Shown piece after piece: positions 51,048-60,372 of a stretch of DNA of 64,000 nucleotides (position 1 is the first letter of the stretch; the number at the start of each line of letters is the position of its first letter). The DNA comes from CAYPAV01 sp964408805 (GTDB taxonomy: Bacteria; Pseudomonadota; Alphaproteobacteria; UBA8366), in contig CAYPAV010000006.1 in assembly GCA_964408805.1 (NCBI GenBank), positions 173,436 to 237,435 of the forward strand, in the 5' to 3' direction. The position numbers and the translations under genes were made by a program. Under the pieces are notes generated by a model that searched no databases, had not been told where the DNA came from, and saw nothing but the letters and a program-made list of their open reading frames with translations.

Positions 51048-53156
51048 TTATCCCTCGATTTGGCTGAAATCGGCGACCTGGTTCATGGTCGCGCGGATTC
51101 GTGAAAGCAATTTCAATCTGTTCGCCCTCAGGCCCGCTTCCTCGGTATTCACGGTGACCTTGTCGAAGAAGACGTCGACCGGCTGGCGCAGCGCCGCCAT
51201 CGCGCCCATCGCACCGGCGAAGTCCTCATTCGCAGCCGCCGATTTGGCCAGCTCCCCGCCAAGTTCAAGCGCATCCGCCAAATCAGATTCCTCGGCCTGC
51301 GAAAATATCGAGGAGTCCGGCGAACCGTCATAGGCGACACTGTCTTTCTTTTCCTCGATATCGACGATATTAGCCGCCCGCTTGTACGCCGTCAGAAGGT
51401 TAGCGCCATCCTCGCTGGCGAGAAAATCCTTCAGCGCCTCGACACGCGACAGGAGCCGAACCAGGTCGTCCTCGCCCTCCAAGGCAAAGACCGCCGAAAT
51501 CAGATCGTGTGAAATTCCCTTTTCGCGAAGGTGAACCTTGAGCCGATCCGCAAAGAACGCCAGAAGGTCTTCGCCATCGCAGTTCCTACCTGCCTCTCCG
51601 AGAAGTGCGACGGATTTACCGAAACACGCAAGCAGCGACACCCGCAACCCGTTCTCGATGATGAGACGGATGACGCCGAGTGCCGCGCGCCGGAGCGCGT
51701 AGGGGTCGCGGGAGCCGGTCGGTTTCTCATCGATCGACCAGAACCCGACCAGCGTATCGATCTTGTCGGCGAGCGCCACGGCGACGGAGACCGGCGCGGT
51801 CGGGCAGCGGTCGCCGGGGCCGAGCGGGGAATAGTGATCGGCGATCGCCTCGGCAACTGCCTCGGGTTCGCCGTCATGGCGGGCATAGTAGCGGCCCATG
51901 ACGCCCTGGAGTTCGGGGAACTCGCCCACCATACCGCTCACGAGGTCGGCCTTGGCGAGGCGGGTGGCCTTGGCGACATGGTCCTTGTCGGCACCCTCGA
52001 TAAATTCGCCGATTCCGACGGCGAGTTTCCCGACCCGCTCCATCTTCTGGCCCAGCGTGCCGAGATCGGCATGAAAGACGACGCCTTCGAGCGCCGAGAC
52101 CCGGGAATCCAGCGTTTGTTTCCGGTCCTGGTCCCAGAAGAACTTGGCGTCGGCGAGCCGGGCGCGGAGCACGCGTTCGTTCCCGGCAACGATGGCGGCT
52201 CCGCCATCCGCCGTCTCCATATTCGCGACCACGCCGAAACGGGGTGCCAGTTTGCCGTCCACGTCGAGGAGCGAGAAATATTTCTGGTGGCCGCGCATTG
52301 ACTCGATCAGCACCTCGTCCGGGACCTCCATGAATTCGTCATCGATCGCGCCCATCAGCACGACCGGCCATTCGACCAGACCCGCGACCTCGTCGAGCAA
52401 GGCGGGATCGTCCTTCACCGTGAGCCCCGCCGATCCGGCGACGGCGGCCAGTCCATCGGCGATCACCGCTCGTCTGTCGGCCGGGTCGAGCATCACCTTG
52501 GCGGCCAGGAGTTTTTCCCGGTATTCGGCGAACGAGGCGGCGGCGAACGGCTCGGGTGCCATGAAACGATGACCCTCGGTCAGATCACCGAAGCCCAGCG
52601 TCTCGACCACCTTCATGGAGTCCGCCGCCTCGACATCGACATCCGCGATCCGGAGGCCGCCCGCCGGCGGCGTTCCATCGAAGACGCAGAGGATCGAGCG
52701 CATTGGCCGGACCCAGCGGAAGAACGTTGTGCCCCAGCGCATCGATTTCGGCCAGGAGAGCTTCTCGATCGCCTCGGTCATAAGCTCCGGCAGAATATCC
52801 GCGGTCTCCTGCCCTTGTGTCTCGATCACCGCATAGAGGAAGGTGCCCTTGTCGGTCTCGCGCTCCTCGACCGCGTCTCGCGCGAGGCCGACCGAGCCCA
52901 GGAACCCGTTGATCGCCTTCTCCGGCGCGTCGGCGCGGGGGCCGCGGCGCTCCTCGCGGGTATCCGGTTGGCTTGCCGGCAAGCCGTCGACGACAAGCGC
53001 CAGACGGCGGGGCGTGGCGTAGGTCTCGGCCGTCTCGAATTCAAGACCGGCCGCCTTCAGCCCCTCGGTTACCAGGCGTTTCAGATCGTCCGCCGCACGC
53101 TTCTGCATCCGCGCCGGGATTTCCTCGGACATTAGCTCGAGCAGGAGTTCAGGCAT
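51048..53156 (-). CDS. glyS: Glycine--tRNA ligase beta subunit
   Basis: A 702-residue protein starting MPELLLELMSEEIPARMQ, the classic GlyS N-terminus, with MRGHQKYFSLLD, the HD-like domain (HDGEPEAVAEAIADHYSPLGPGD) and the C-terminal RFL/anticodon-binding region ending SRIRATMNQVADFSQIEG. The beta subunit binds tRNA and completes the alpha2beta2 glycyl-tRNA synthetase. The ATG at 53156 overlaps the glyQ stop at 53149 by eight bases, so translation is coupled. The open frame upstream of it is ignored. It is followed by ppdK. Confidence 0.95.
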   Translation of the reverse strand: MPELLLELMSEEIPARMQKRAADDLKRLVTEGLKAAGLEFETAETYATPRRLALVVDGLPASQPDTREERRGPRADAPEKAINGFLGSVGLARDAVEERETDKGTFLYAVIETQGQETADILPELMTEAIEKLSWPKSMRWGTTFFRWVRPMRSILCVFDGTPPAGGLRIADVDVEAADSMKVVETLGFGDLTEGHRFMAPEPFAAASFAEYREKLLAAKVMLDPADRRAVIADGLAAVAGSAGLTVKDDPALLDEVAGLVEWPVVLMGAIDDEFMEVPDEVLIESMRGHQKYFSLLDVDGKLAPRFGVVANMETADGGAAIVAGNERVLRARLADAKFFWDQDRKQTLDSRVSALEGVVFHADLGTLGQKMERVGKLAVGIGEFIEGADKDHVAKATRLAKADLVSGMVGEFPELQGVMGRYYARHDGEPEAVAEAIADHYSPLGPGDRCPTAPVSVAVALADKIDTLVGFWSIDEKPTGSRDPYALRRAALGVIRLIIENGLRVSLLACFGKSVALLGEAGRNCDGEDLLAFFADRLKVHLREKGISHDLISAVFALEGEDDLVRLLSRVEALKDFLASEDGANLLTAYKRAANIVDIEEKKDSVAYDGSPDSSIFSQAEESDLADALELGGELAKSAAANEDFAGAMGAMAALRQPVDVFFDKVTVNTEEAGLRANRLKLLSRIRATMNQVADFSQIEG

Positions 53157-54039
53157 CGCCCTCTCCCCCGCTCTCCAGCCAAATCTCGCAGCAGCGCTTC
53201 GTAAGAGTGCGGACGCGGAGCATGTAGGCCTGCCGCTCGGTGACGCTGATGACGCCCCTTGCATCGAGGAGATTGAACAGGTGGCTCGCCTTCAGGCATT
53301 GGTCGTAGGCGGGCAGCGACAGCTTGGCCTCGACCAACGCGGTGCATTCAGCCTCGGCGTCGGCGAAGTGGCGCAGCAGGGCCTCGGTATCGGCGTAATC
53401 GAAATTGTAGGCGGAGAATTCACGCTCGGCCTGGAGAAACACATCGCCGTACTTCACGCCGGCGCCGTTGAAATCCAGATCGTAGACGTTCTCGACGCCC
53501 TGGACGTACATCGCCAGGCGCTCCAACCCGTAGGTCAGTTCGACCGAGACCGGATCGCAATCAAAGCCGCCGACCTGCTGGAAATAGGTGAACTGGGTCA
53601 CCTCCATGCCGTCGCACCAGACCTCCCAGCCGAGCCCCCAGGCACCGAGCGTCGGGCTCTCCCAGTCGTCTTCGACGAAGCGGATATCATGCGCCATCGG
53701 ATCGATTCCAAGTGCGCGCAGGCTGTCGAGATAGAGACCCTGGCTGTCGGCCGGCGAGGGTTTGAGCAGCACCTGGTACTGGTAGTAATGCTGCAGCCGG
53801 TTCGGATTCTCGCCGTAGCGTCCGTCGGTCGGCCGACGCGAGGGCTGAACATAGGCGGCCCGCCACGGCTCGGTTCCAAGGGCGCGGAGCGTCGTCGCCG
53901 GGTGGAAGGTCCCGGCGCCCACCTCCATGTCGTAGGGCTGCAACAGGATACAGCCTTCCGCCGCCCAGAATTCCTGGAGTGTCAGAATCAACGACTGGAA
54001 GTCCGTCTTCGCCGTTGAAATTTCGTTATTGGAGGGCAT
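53149..54039 (-). CDS. glyQ: Glycine--tRNA ligase alpha subunit
   Basis: A 296-residue catalytic subunit of the alpha2beta2 glycyl-tRNA synthetase. The class II motifs are clear: LILTLQEFWAAEGCILLQPYDMEVGAGTFHPATTLRALG, RRPTDGRYGENPNRLQHYYQYQV, and DPVSVELTYGLERLAMYVQGVENVYD. Together with GlyS it charges tRNA(Gly) with glycine. It ends GDA, with the stop overlapping the start of glyS by eight bases. A small zinc-ribbon membrane protein gene lies 54 bases downstream of the alpha gene's 5' end on the same strand (upstream in transcription). Confidence 0.96.
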   Translation of the reverse strand: MPSNNEISTAKTDFQSLILTLQEFWAAEGCILLQPYDMEVGAGTFHPATTLRALGTEPWRAAYVQPSRRPTDGRYGENPNRLQHYYQYQVLLKPSPADSQGLYLDSLRALGIDPMAHDIRFVEDDWESPTLGAWGLGWEVWCDGMEVTQFTYFQQVGGFDCDPVSVELTYGLERLAMYVQGVENVYDLDFNGAGVKYGDVFLQAEREFSAYNFDYADTEALLRHFADAEAECTALVEAKLSLPAYDQCLKASHLFNLLDARGVISVTERQAYMLRVRTLTKRCCEIWLESGGEGDA

Positions 54040-54093
54040 CGGCGGGCCGATTTTTTGGGGTGCGGCGCAACATATAGAGGGGCCGCGAGACGG

Positions 54094-54327
54094 TCAATAC
54101 GGGCAGTCGCCGCGCCCGCAATTTCCCGCACCCCGCGCCGCCACGAAGACGCCGCAGGTCCTGCATTTCACCATCTCGCCGACATCTTCCGCCGCATCGG
54201 CCTTGGTCCGCCGTGCATCGGCGAGCTCGCGCTTGCGACGCTGGTCGAGCCGGCCGATGAATTTGAAGCCGTACCAGACCGCAATGACGATTGCCCCGAG
54301 GACAAGGATCTTGGTGAACCCGAACAT
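54094..54327 (-). CDS. Small membrane protein with C-terminal zinc ribbon
   Basis: A 77-residue protein starting MFGFTKILVLGAIVIAVWYGFKF, a single N-terminal membrane segment, then a basic stretch and a C-terminal four-cysteine motif CRTCG...NCGRGDC, spaced like a small zinc ribbon. I chose the ATG at 54327; the longer frame to 54486 is low-complexity Pro/Arg and lies in the opposing direction to other features. Similar PP0621-type small membrane proteins with C-terminal Cys-pairs are known, with unknown role. It sits between glyQ and the S49 peptidase in the conserved block. Confidence 0.65.
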   Translation of the reverse strand: MFGFTKILVLGAIVIAVWYGFKFIGRLDQRRKRELADARRTKADAAEDVGEMVKCRTCGVFVAARGAGNCGRGDCPY

Positions 54328-54373
54328 CGCGCGACCATAGCGACGCCTCGGGCGGGGTTCAAGCGAGGCGGTG

Positions 54374-55261
54374 TCAGAGACCGAACCGGCCCCAAAGGGC
54401 GCGGGCCTCGAGGGCGCCCGATATGTCGTCAAGGATTTCGGCCGGCCATTCGGCGCGACTGCCGCCCAAAAGGCGGGACAATCCAAACCGTTTCGGGCCG
54501 CCCACGAGTTTCAGATTGACCTTCTCTCCGAATTTTTCACGCATCACGCCGCGAAGGTCGCCAAGCCCGTCGACGAGCCCCAGTTCCAAGGCCCGCCGCC
54601 CGGTCCAGAACTCGCCCTCGAACAGCACTTCGTCGGCCGCCTTCAGGCGCGCGCCCCGGCGGTCGCGGACGTAATCCTTGAACTGCTCGTGGATGTCTTC
54701 CTGGATGTCCTCGAGCCGTGCCACGTCTTCCACCTCCTCGGCCTGGAAGGGATCCAGCATCGATTTCTTGTCGCCCGAGGTGTGGACGCGCCGCTCGACA
54801 CCGATCCGCTCCAGCAAGGCCTGAAAACCGAAATTGGCGCTGATGACGCCGATCGAGCCGACGATCGAGGCCGGCATCGCATAGATCTCCTCGGCCGCGC
54901 AGGCGAACCAATAGCCGCCGGACGCCGCCACGTCCTCGCAAAACGCAAAGACGGGGATCTCCTTTTCGTCGGAAAGTTGGCGCAGGCGGCGCGCGATCAG
55001 CTCGGCCTGTACCGGGGCCCCGCCCGGGGAATTGATGGCGAGCGCCACCGCCTTCAGGCGCGGCAGTTTGAAGACCCGGTCGATCGGTGTCGCCAAATCC
55101 GCGAGGTTGAGCCCCGAACGCCGAGACGGGCCCAACTGGCCAATGATGCCGGCAAGGCGCAGAACGCCGACCGTCGGCGCGCCCTCGATCCGGTTCGCGA
55201 GCCTTTCACCCGCCCAGGGCAGCTGGCGCAGAATTTCCAGTTTTGACTGCGAGATCGTCAT
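54374..55261 (-). CDS. S49 family peptidase (SppA/SohB-like)
   Basis: A 295-residue serine peptidase. The catalytic Ser114 is in DVAASGGYW and the base Lys165 in SGDKKSML, the Ser-Lys dyad of family S49; INSPGGAPVQAELIARRL and FGFQALLERIGVERR complete the fold. SppA-type enzymes degrade cleaved signal peptides at the inner membrane. No transmembrane helix is obvious at the N-terminus, so it may be a soluble or peripheral version. It is part of the glyQ-glyS-ppdK block, 39 bases from the methyltransferase gene on the same strand. Confidence 0.86.
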   Translation of the reverse strand: MTISQSKLEILRQLPWAGERLANRIEGAPTVGVLRLAGIIGQLGPSRRSGLNLADLATPIDRVFKLPRLKAVALAINSPGGAPVQAELIARRLRQLSDEKEIPVFAFCEDVAASGGYWFACAAEEIYAMPASIVGSIGVISANFGFQALLERIGVERRVHTSGDKKSMLDPFQAEEVEDVARLEDIQEDIHEQFKDYVRDRRGARLKAADEVLFEGEFWTGRRALELGLVDGLGDLRGVMREKFGEKVNLKLVGGPKRFGLSRLLGGSRAEWPAEILDDISGALEARALWGRFGL

Positions 55262-55299
55262 GCTCCCGATTCCAAGATGCGCTCTTTCCGTTTGCCGGA

Positions 55300-56241
55300 C
55301 TAAAGCACGATGGGCCCGGCATCCGTCAATACGGATTCCGCAGCCGCCGCATAACCGCCGTCGTCCCGGTGCAACACCATACCGGGATCAAGCCGGAACG
55401 GAGCCGCGATGCCGGGACGCGCCCGGACGATGATTCGCTTCGGCGCTTGCTCCGCCTTGGGCCAGAGCGGGTAGACGACCATGCCGCCGGCCCGACCCCA
55501 GAGATGCCCTAAAATTTCATCCAGCCGATCCGCCCGATGGATCATCGTGACTGTCCCCTTCGGCGCCACCATTCGAAGGCAAAAATCGATCCAATCCGCA
55601 AGGCTTGCCCCACCCTCGATATGAGCGCGGGCCTTGCCCGGCCCGGTGCGCGGGTCCGCCCGGGTCGCCGGCAGATGCGGCGGGTTGGCCATGACATGGT
55701 CGAACCCGCCCCGCGCCACCGCTTGCGGCGGTGCCAAAAGATCGCCCTGGTAAAAGGTGACCCGCCCGTCGAGATCGTTCTCGGCCGCGTTGCGGCGCGC
55801 GAAATCGACCCAATCCTCCGCCAATTCCAAACCGACGACGCGCGCTCCCTCGACACGGGCAGCCAAACATATCGCCGCGGCACCCGCCCCCGTGCCAACA
55901 TCGAGCACCCGCGCCCCGGCCTCGGCCGGAATCGCGGCGGCGAGAAAGATGGGATCGATTGCAACACGGTAACCCGCCGCCGGTTGATGAAATCGCAAGC
56001 GGCCGCCCAGCAGCATGTCCGCGGTGTCTTCCTCGTTCTCGGCTTCGGCGGCTTGCACGAAATCGACCGCCGCGTCGAAATCCTCGTCCAGCACCATGAG
56101 CCGGCGCGGGATGGCGCCGACCTGGCCTTCGAGGATGCTCATATGGGTGTCGAGCACGACGACCTCGATTTCGCGCTCGGCCAACACCGCCGTGAGCCAC
56201 GAGATTCGCACCGGATCGTTGGTTCGCAGAAATTCCCGCAT
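55300..56241 (-). CDS. DUF2007-methyltransferase fusion (TrmN6-like)
   Basis: A 313-residue protein in two parts. The first 70 residues (MREFLRTNDPVRISWLTAVL, VVVLDTHMSILEG) resemble DUF2007, a small domain normally encoded separately. The rest is an adenine-N6 methyltransferase of the tRNA1(Val) type: SAM-binding RVLDVGTGAGAAAICLAARV, and the catalytic NPPH motif ANPPHLPATR. A methyltransferase of this kind modifies a tRNA adenine. A ribosome site AAAGG precedes the ATG. The gene lies between the S49 peptidase and the divergent polyprenyl synthase. The domain order suggests that DUF2007 helps or regulates the modification; that is inference. Confidence 0.84.
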   Translation of the reverse strand: MREFLRTNDPVRISWLTAVLAEREIEVVVLDTHMSILEGQVGAIPRRLMVLDEDFDAAVDFVQAAEAENEEDTADMLLGGRLRFHQPAAGYRVAIDPIFLAAAIPAEAGARVLDVGTGAGAAAICLAARVEGARVVGLELAEDWVDFARRNAAENDLDGRVTFYQGDLLAPPQAVARGGFDHVMANPPHLPATRADPRTGPGKARAHIEGGASLADWIDFCLRMVAPKGTVTMIHRADRLDEILGHLWGRAGGMVVYPLWPKAEQAPKRIIVRARPGIAAPFRLDPGMVLHRDDGGYAAAAESVLTDAGPIVL

Positions 56242-56344
56242 CGCGCCTTTCGCTATCCTTTACCCCAAGGCAATCTTGACCGGACTCAAGCTTGCTCTAT
56301 GCTCGCGTCGCATTCGCATTCCGTCAATCGCAAGGACCGATATT

Positions 56345-57367
56345 TTGGGCGTCGTCGTGAGCCTCGGAGAACCTAGAGAGGGCCAACGCAAGCCATCGTT
56401 GGATGCGATCGAATCGCTGGTGATGGACGACCTGAAGAAGGTCAACCGGCTGATCGTCGACAAGATGGACAGTAACGTGCCGCTGATTCCGCAGCTCGCT
56501 GGGCACATCGTTGCGGCCGGCGGCAAACGCCTGCGTCCCATGTTGACCCTGGCGGCCGCGGGACTTTGCAATTACACGGGCGAGCGGCACATCGCCCTCG
56601 CGACCTCGGTCGAGTTCATCCATACGGCAACATTGCTCCATGACGACGTGGTCGACGATTCGATGCTGCGCCGCGGCCAGGAGAGCGCCAACGCCCTTTG
56701 GGGCAATGAGGCCTCGGTCCTGGTCGGCGATTTCCTGTTCTCCCGCGCCTTTCAATTGATGGTCGCGGACGGCTCGTTGAAGGTGCTGGAAATCCTCTCC
56801 GGCGCCTCCGCCGTGATCGCCGAGGGCGAGGTCATGCAGCTGATGACGACCAACGACACGGAAACCAGCGAACAGGCCTATCTCGACGTCATCCAAGCCA
56901 AGACCGCCGCCCTATTCGCGGCGGCGACACGCATCGGCGCCGTCGTGGCGGAGCGACCGAGAATAGAGGAAGAAGCCCTGCAGAGTTACGGCATGAACCT
57001 CGGCATTGCCTTTCAGCTGGTCGACGACGCGCTGGATTACGCGGCCGACCCGGCCGCCCTCGGAAAGACGGTCGGCGACGACTTCCGGGAAGGCAAGATC
57101 AGCCTGCCCGTCGTCCTCGCCTGGCGGCGCGGCGACGAGGCCGAACGGACGTTCTGGCGACGGACGCTAGAGCGGCTCGAACAGGAAGACGGCGATTTGG
57201 CGGAGGCCATTTCGTTGATGGACCGGCATGGGGCACTTCGCGACACCATCGAGCGAGCCCGGCACTACGGATCGATCGCCCGCGACGCTCTTGGCATCTT
57301 CCCGGAAAGCCCCATGAAGGCCGCCATGAGCGAGGCCATAGACTTCACGATAGAACGCGCGTTTTAG
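56345..57367 (+). CDS. Polyprenyl diphosphate synthase (octa/decaprenyl type)
   Basis: A 340-residue trans-prenyltransferase. Two Asp-rich motifs are present: LLHDDVVDDS (Asp100, 101, 104, 105) and QLVDDALDY, with GGKRLRPMLTLAAA in between; the length and pattern fit the ubiquinone side-chain synthases (IspB-like). It adds isopentenyl units to an allylic diphosphate. I chose the TTG at 56345 because AAGGA lies eight bases upstream, the best spacing; a GTG at 56357 is a worse alternative. It is divergent from the methyltransferase fusion gene. Its stop is nine bases from that of the convergent LLM gene. Confidence 0.9.
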   Translation: MGVVVSLGEPREGQRKPSLDAIESLVMDDLKKVNRLIVDKMDSNVPLIPQLAGHIVAAGGKRLRPMLTLAAAGLCNYTGERHIALATSVEFIHTATLLHDDVVDDSMLRRGQESANALWGNEASVLVGDFLFSRAFQLMVADGSLKVLEILSGASAVIAEGEVMQLMTTNDTETSEQAYLDVIQAKTAALFAAATRIGAVVAERPRIEEEALQSYGMNLGIAFQLVDDALDYAADPAALGKTVGDDFREGKISLPVVLAWRRGDEAERTFWRRTLERLEQEDGDLAEAISLMDRHGALRDTIERARHYGSIARDALGIFPESPMKAAMSEAIDFTIERAF

Positions 57368-57375
57368 TTTTTATA

Positions 57376-58212
57376 TCAATCTATTAACGGCGTATATTCG
57401 TCTAGTAATTTAAGCACGGAATCGCGGCCTTCCGAGGGCAAGCGGAAGAGTGCGCTGTCGATCCCCATTTCCTTATAGCTATCAAGGGTACCCCGCTCGG
57501 GCGGGGCGCCGAAAACGGTCACCGAGATCGACGACGTCGCCCGCCCGGCCTCTTCGGCGACCCGGCCGAGCCGCGCCATCCCATCCACCATATCGAACCC
57601 GTCGCGACCCCTCGGCAGCCAACCGTCGCAGAACTCGACGACGCGCCGCAGCGTGTAATCGGTCTCGCCGCCGAGGATGACCGGCGGATGCGGTTTCTGC
57701 ACCGGCTTCGGATTGGACCAGGCGGGGTCGAAATCGACCATCTCGCCGTGAAATTCGGCCGCCTCCTCGGTCCACAGCGCCTTCATCGCCAGGACCCGCT
57801 CGCGGAGCGACTTGAAGCGGGTCCCGTACTCGGCGCCGTGGTTCTCCATCTCGTCGACGTTCCAGCCGCCACCGATCCCGAAGATGAACCGGCCCGACGA
57901 CATCACATCGAGGCTGGCGACCACCTTGGCGGTGACGATCGGGTCGCGCTGCGGCAGCAGACAAATCCCGGTGCCGAGCTTCAGCGACTTGGTCGCGGCC
58001 GCGGCGAAGGAAAGCGAAACGAACGGGTCGAGCGTGTTCGAATATTCCTTCGGCAGTTCGCCGCCGCCCGGGAAGGGCGATTTCCGGCTGGTCGGGATAT
58101 GCGTGTGCTCCGGCACGAGGAGGGCTTGGAACCCCCGCGCTTCCGCTTCTCGCGCAAGCTCATCGATCGCGATGCTGTAACCCGTATCGAATATAATGAT
58201 GCCGACTTCCAT
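57376..58212 (-). CDS. LLM class (F420/FMN) oxidoreductase
   Basis: A 278-residue luciferase-fold protein. The sequence has EVGIIIFDTGYSIAIDELAREAEARGFQALLVPEHTHIP, GTGICLLPQRDPIVTAKVVASLD and GRFIFGIGGGWNVDEMENHG, the usual Mycobacterial-type F420 or FMN oxidoreductase pattern. The ATG at 58212 has GGGAGGG upstream; the extra residues in the longer frame are ignored. Biochemical roles in this family include oxidation of hydrocarbons, aldehydes and aromatic compounds. Cofactor is unknown and no F420 synthesis gene is present here. It is convergent with the polyprenyl synthase. Confidence 0.84.
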   Translation of the reverse strand: MEVGIIIFDTGYSIAIDELAREAEARGFQALLVPEHTHIPTSRKSPFPGGGELPKEYSNTLDPFVSLSFAAAATKSLKLGTGICLLPQRDPIVTAKVVASLDVMSSGRFIFGIGGGWNVDEMENHGAEYGTRFKSLRERVLAMKALWTEEAAEFHGEMVDFDPAWSNPKPVQKPHPPVILGGETDYTLRRVVEFCDGWLPRGRDGFDMVDGMARLGRVAEEAGRATSSISVTVFGAPPERGTLDSYKEMGIDSALFRLPSEGRDSVLKLLDEYTPLID

Positions 58213-58319
58213 GGCCGTCCCTCCCCGGTTCATATTCGCTTTTTGGCGCGTTCGCGCGGCCGCAAATTTAATCCGGCGGCACGCAACCTGTCCATGCGGA
58301 TCGCGGTGTCGGTCTAGGT

Positions 58320-58691
58320 CTAGGCGTCGACGTCGGCGGGATCGCGATCGACGATGCGGTCGGGCGAGGCATGCACGCCATAAGTCTTGAGCGGCGTCTC
58401 GCCGATGGCGCGAAACCCGTGTTTCAGCCCCGCCGGCAGCACCAGCGTGGCCCCCGGACCGATCACAACCACGCCTTCGCGACCTTCCATCCAGGCCTCG
58501 GCCTCGCCTTCGATCACGCTCACCACTTCCAGATAGGGATGGGAGTGGGTGCCGGTCGAATAGCCGGGCGGTGAGATCTGTACGCCGACGCGAACCGGTG
58601 TCGATCCGTCGTCGTCCCCGACCAGGGTCTGATAGGTGGCGCCGTTCGGAAAGGGTTCCTTCGAAACGTCGTCCAACTGAATAATCGGCAT
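58320..58691 (-). CDS. Cupin domain protein
   Basis: A 123-residue single cupin, beginning MPIIQLDDVSKEPFP. The metal-binding pattern is GTHSHPYLEVVSVIEGE (two His and a Glu) and the later GLKHGF supplies the third His. The C-terminus ends DRDPADVDA. The ATG at 58691 has TAGGGGAGGCGAGA before it. Such cupins are often dioxygenases or sugar/small-molecule binding proteins. It is 107 bases upstream of the LLM gene on the same strand and 40 bases downstream of the TPR-oxygenase gene. A specific substrate cannot be inferred. Confidence 0.78.
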   Translation of the reverse strand: MPIIQLDDVSKEPFPNGATYQTLVGDDDGSTPVRVGVQISPPGYSTGTHSHPYLEVVSVIEGEAEAWMEGREGVVVIGPGATLVLPAGLKHGFRAIGETPLKTYGVHASPDRIVDRDPADVDA

Positions 58692-58731
58692 TCTCGCCTC
58701 CCCTAATTTCGCGGTCGCGTGTCGAGCTCCC

Positions 58732-60360
58732 TCATACCACATTGGAGGCCAGGACGTCGAAGGCGATCGAGAGGCGGGTCTCCTCGGAGTCGAAGGGCAC
58801 CGTGTGGTGATAGAAATACGATGGGAAGAGCAGCATCAGCCCCTCCTCCGGCTGGAAGGATCGAACGGGCGGTACCGATTTGGCGTGGAGATGGTCCGGC
58901 GGACGGCCGAATTCGATCCAGCCGGCACGGCCCTCGTCCTCGGTCCGAACGACTTCCGGCACGCGCGGATAGTAGACGCCGCCGAGCCAGGCGGCGGGAT
59001 GGATATGCGGCACCTGCCGACCGCCCGCGGGCATCGCGACTCCCCAGACGCTGATGCGGAATTGATCGGGTGCGGCATCGATAAACGGATGCGCGCCCGC
59101 AAGACCGTCGATATAGCCGGCGACTTCTTGCCGGACGATCTCGGCGAACGCGGCGAAGGGCCCCATCGGCTCGACCAGGAGTTCGCCCGAATGCCGGCCG
59201 TCCCGCGTCGCATGGCTGAGGGGTGCCTCGACCAGCGAGGGGTGCCCAAGAAGATGCCCCGCCAGCGCTTTGTTGAACGCATCGATATCCGAGAATTCGG
59301 CCGGCGGCGTAGGCCGAACGGGTCGGACGAAACGATCGATATCGATCAGCTCGCGAGCACCCGCCCCGTCACCCAATTCATGCAAGACGATGCTCTTGAA
59401 GGCCAGCATCGCGGGCGCGGAGGGGTGATGCCCAAGAAAATCATCCGCGACCAAAAGAGCCTTCTTCGGTTCGCCGGTTTCGAGATAGAGATCGGCCAAA
59501 TTTACATACGCGCCCGCGTAATCCGGTGCCGTTAGTATCGCGTTTCGGAAGGCCGCCGCCGCCGTCTCGAAATCGCCAACCTCTTGATGCGCGCAGCCGA
59601 GATTGACCCGCGCACCCACATGGCCCGGCTCGATCTCGAGGACATGGCTGTAGGCCTCGATCGCCGCCTCGGGCTGCTCCAGCCCCTGCATTGCGATTCC
59701 GAGGTTGTAACAGGCTTCGACATGGCCGGGCTCGGCGGTGAGGACCTTCCGGTACTCCTTCGCGGCCGGCTGGAATTTCCCCAGCTCCTGCAAGGCACTG
59801 CCGAGGTTGGAGCGCGCATCGAGATGTCCCGGCGACATCTCCAGGACGCGGCCGTATTCCTCGATCGCCTCATCGATCCGACCGAGCGACTTCAGAACAT
59901 TCGCGCGACCGAAACGCGCCGGCTCGAATTGAGGATCGATCCCAAGACAATCCCGATAGGCGGCCTCGGCGGCATCGGGGCGCTCCTGGCATTCAAGGGC
60001 AATGCCCAGATTGTAATGCGCGTCGGCATGGTCGGGCCGATGGCGTATGGCGTCGCGGTAACGGGCCTCGGCGGTCTCGTATCGCTCAAGGGCCCGGAGT
60101 GCATTGCCGAGATTGTTGAGGAGATCGGGATCGTCCGGCCGTTGCAGCAGGGCCGATTGCAAAAACGCCAACCCTTGCTCCGCATCGCCGATGCGGACCG
60201 CCGCCACGCCGGCGAAACCGAGCGCCTCCGGCTGGTCCGGCAGCTTCTCCAATATCTCGCGATAGGTCTTCAGCGCGTCCAGCGGCCGATCGGCGCGAAG
60301 GAGCGCCAAGCCCTCCTCGAGCTTGTCGGATATGAGGAGAAGATCGTCGTTCTCGGCCAT
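58732..60360 (-). CDS. TPR-repeat protein with 2OG-Fe(II) oxygenase domain
   Basis: A 542-residue protein. Residues about 10-320 are about nine tetratricopeptide repeats with the A-x-x-x-Y/L-x-x-A-L pattern, and the last about 150 residues match the 2OG-Fe(II) oxygenase_5 family: HIHPAAWLGGVYYP (His452, His454), FPSYFYHHTVPF (His518 or 519) and the 2OG-anchoring Arg529 in TRLSIAFD. Such proteins probably hydroxylate protein or peptide side chains, with the TPR part binding the target. It is 12 bases downstream of the SDR gene on the same strand. The target protein is unknown. Confidence 0.85.
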   Translation of the reverse strand: MAENDDLLLISDKLEEGLALLRADRPLDALKTYREILEKLPDQPEALGFAGVAAVRIGDAEQGLAFLQSALLQRPDDPDLLNNLGNALRALERYETAEARYRDAIRHRPDHADAHYNLGIALECQERPDAAEAAYRDCLGIDPQFEPARFGRANVLKSLGRIDEAIEEYGRVLEMSPGHLDARSNLGSALQELGKFQPAAKEYRKVLTAEPGHVEACYNLGIAMQGLEQPEAAIEAYSHVLEIEPGHVGARVNLGCAHQEVGDFETAAAAFRNAILTAPDYAGAYVNLADLYLETGEPKKALLVADDFLGHHPSAPAMLAFKSIVLHELGDGAGARELIDIDRFVRPVRPTPPAEFSDIDAFNKALAGHLLGHPSLVEAPLSHATRDGRHSGELLVEPMGPFAAFAEIVRQEVAGYIDGLAGAHPFIDAAPDQFRISVWGVAMPAGGRQVPHIHPAAWLGGVYYPRVPEVVRTEDEGRAGWIEFGRPPDHLHAKSVPPVRSFQPEEGLMLLFPSYFYHHTVPFDSEETRLSIAFDVLASNVV

Positions 60361-60372
60361 TCAAGCAGCCAT

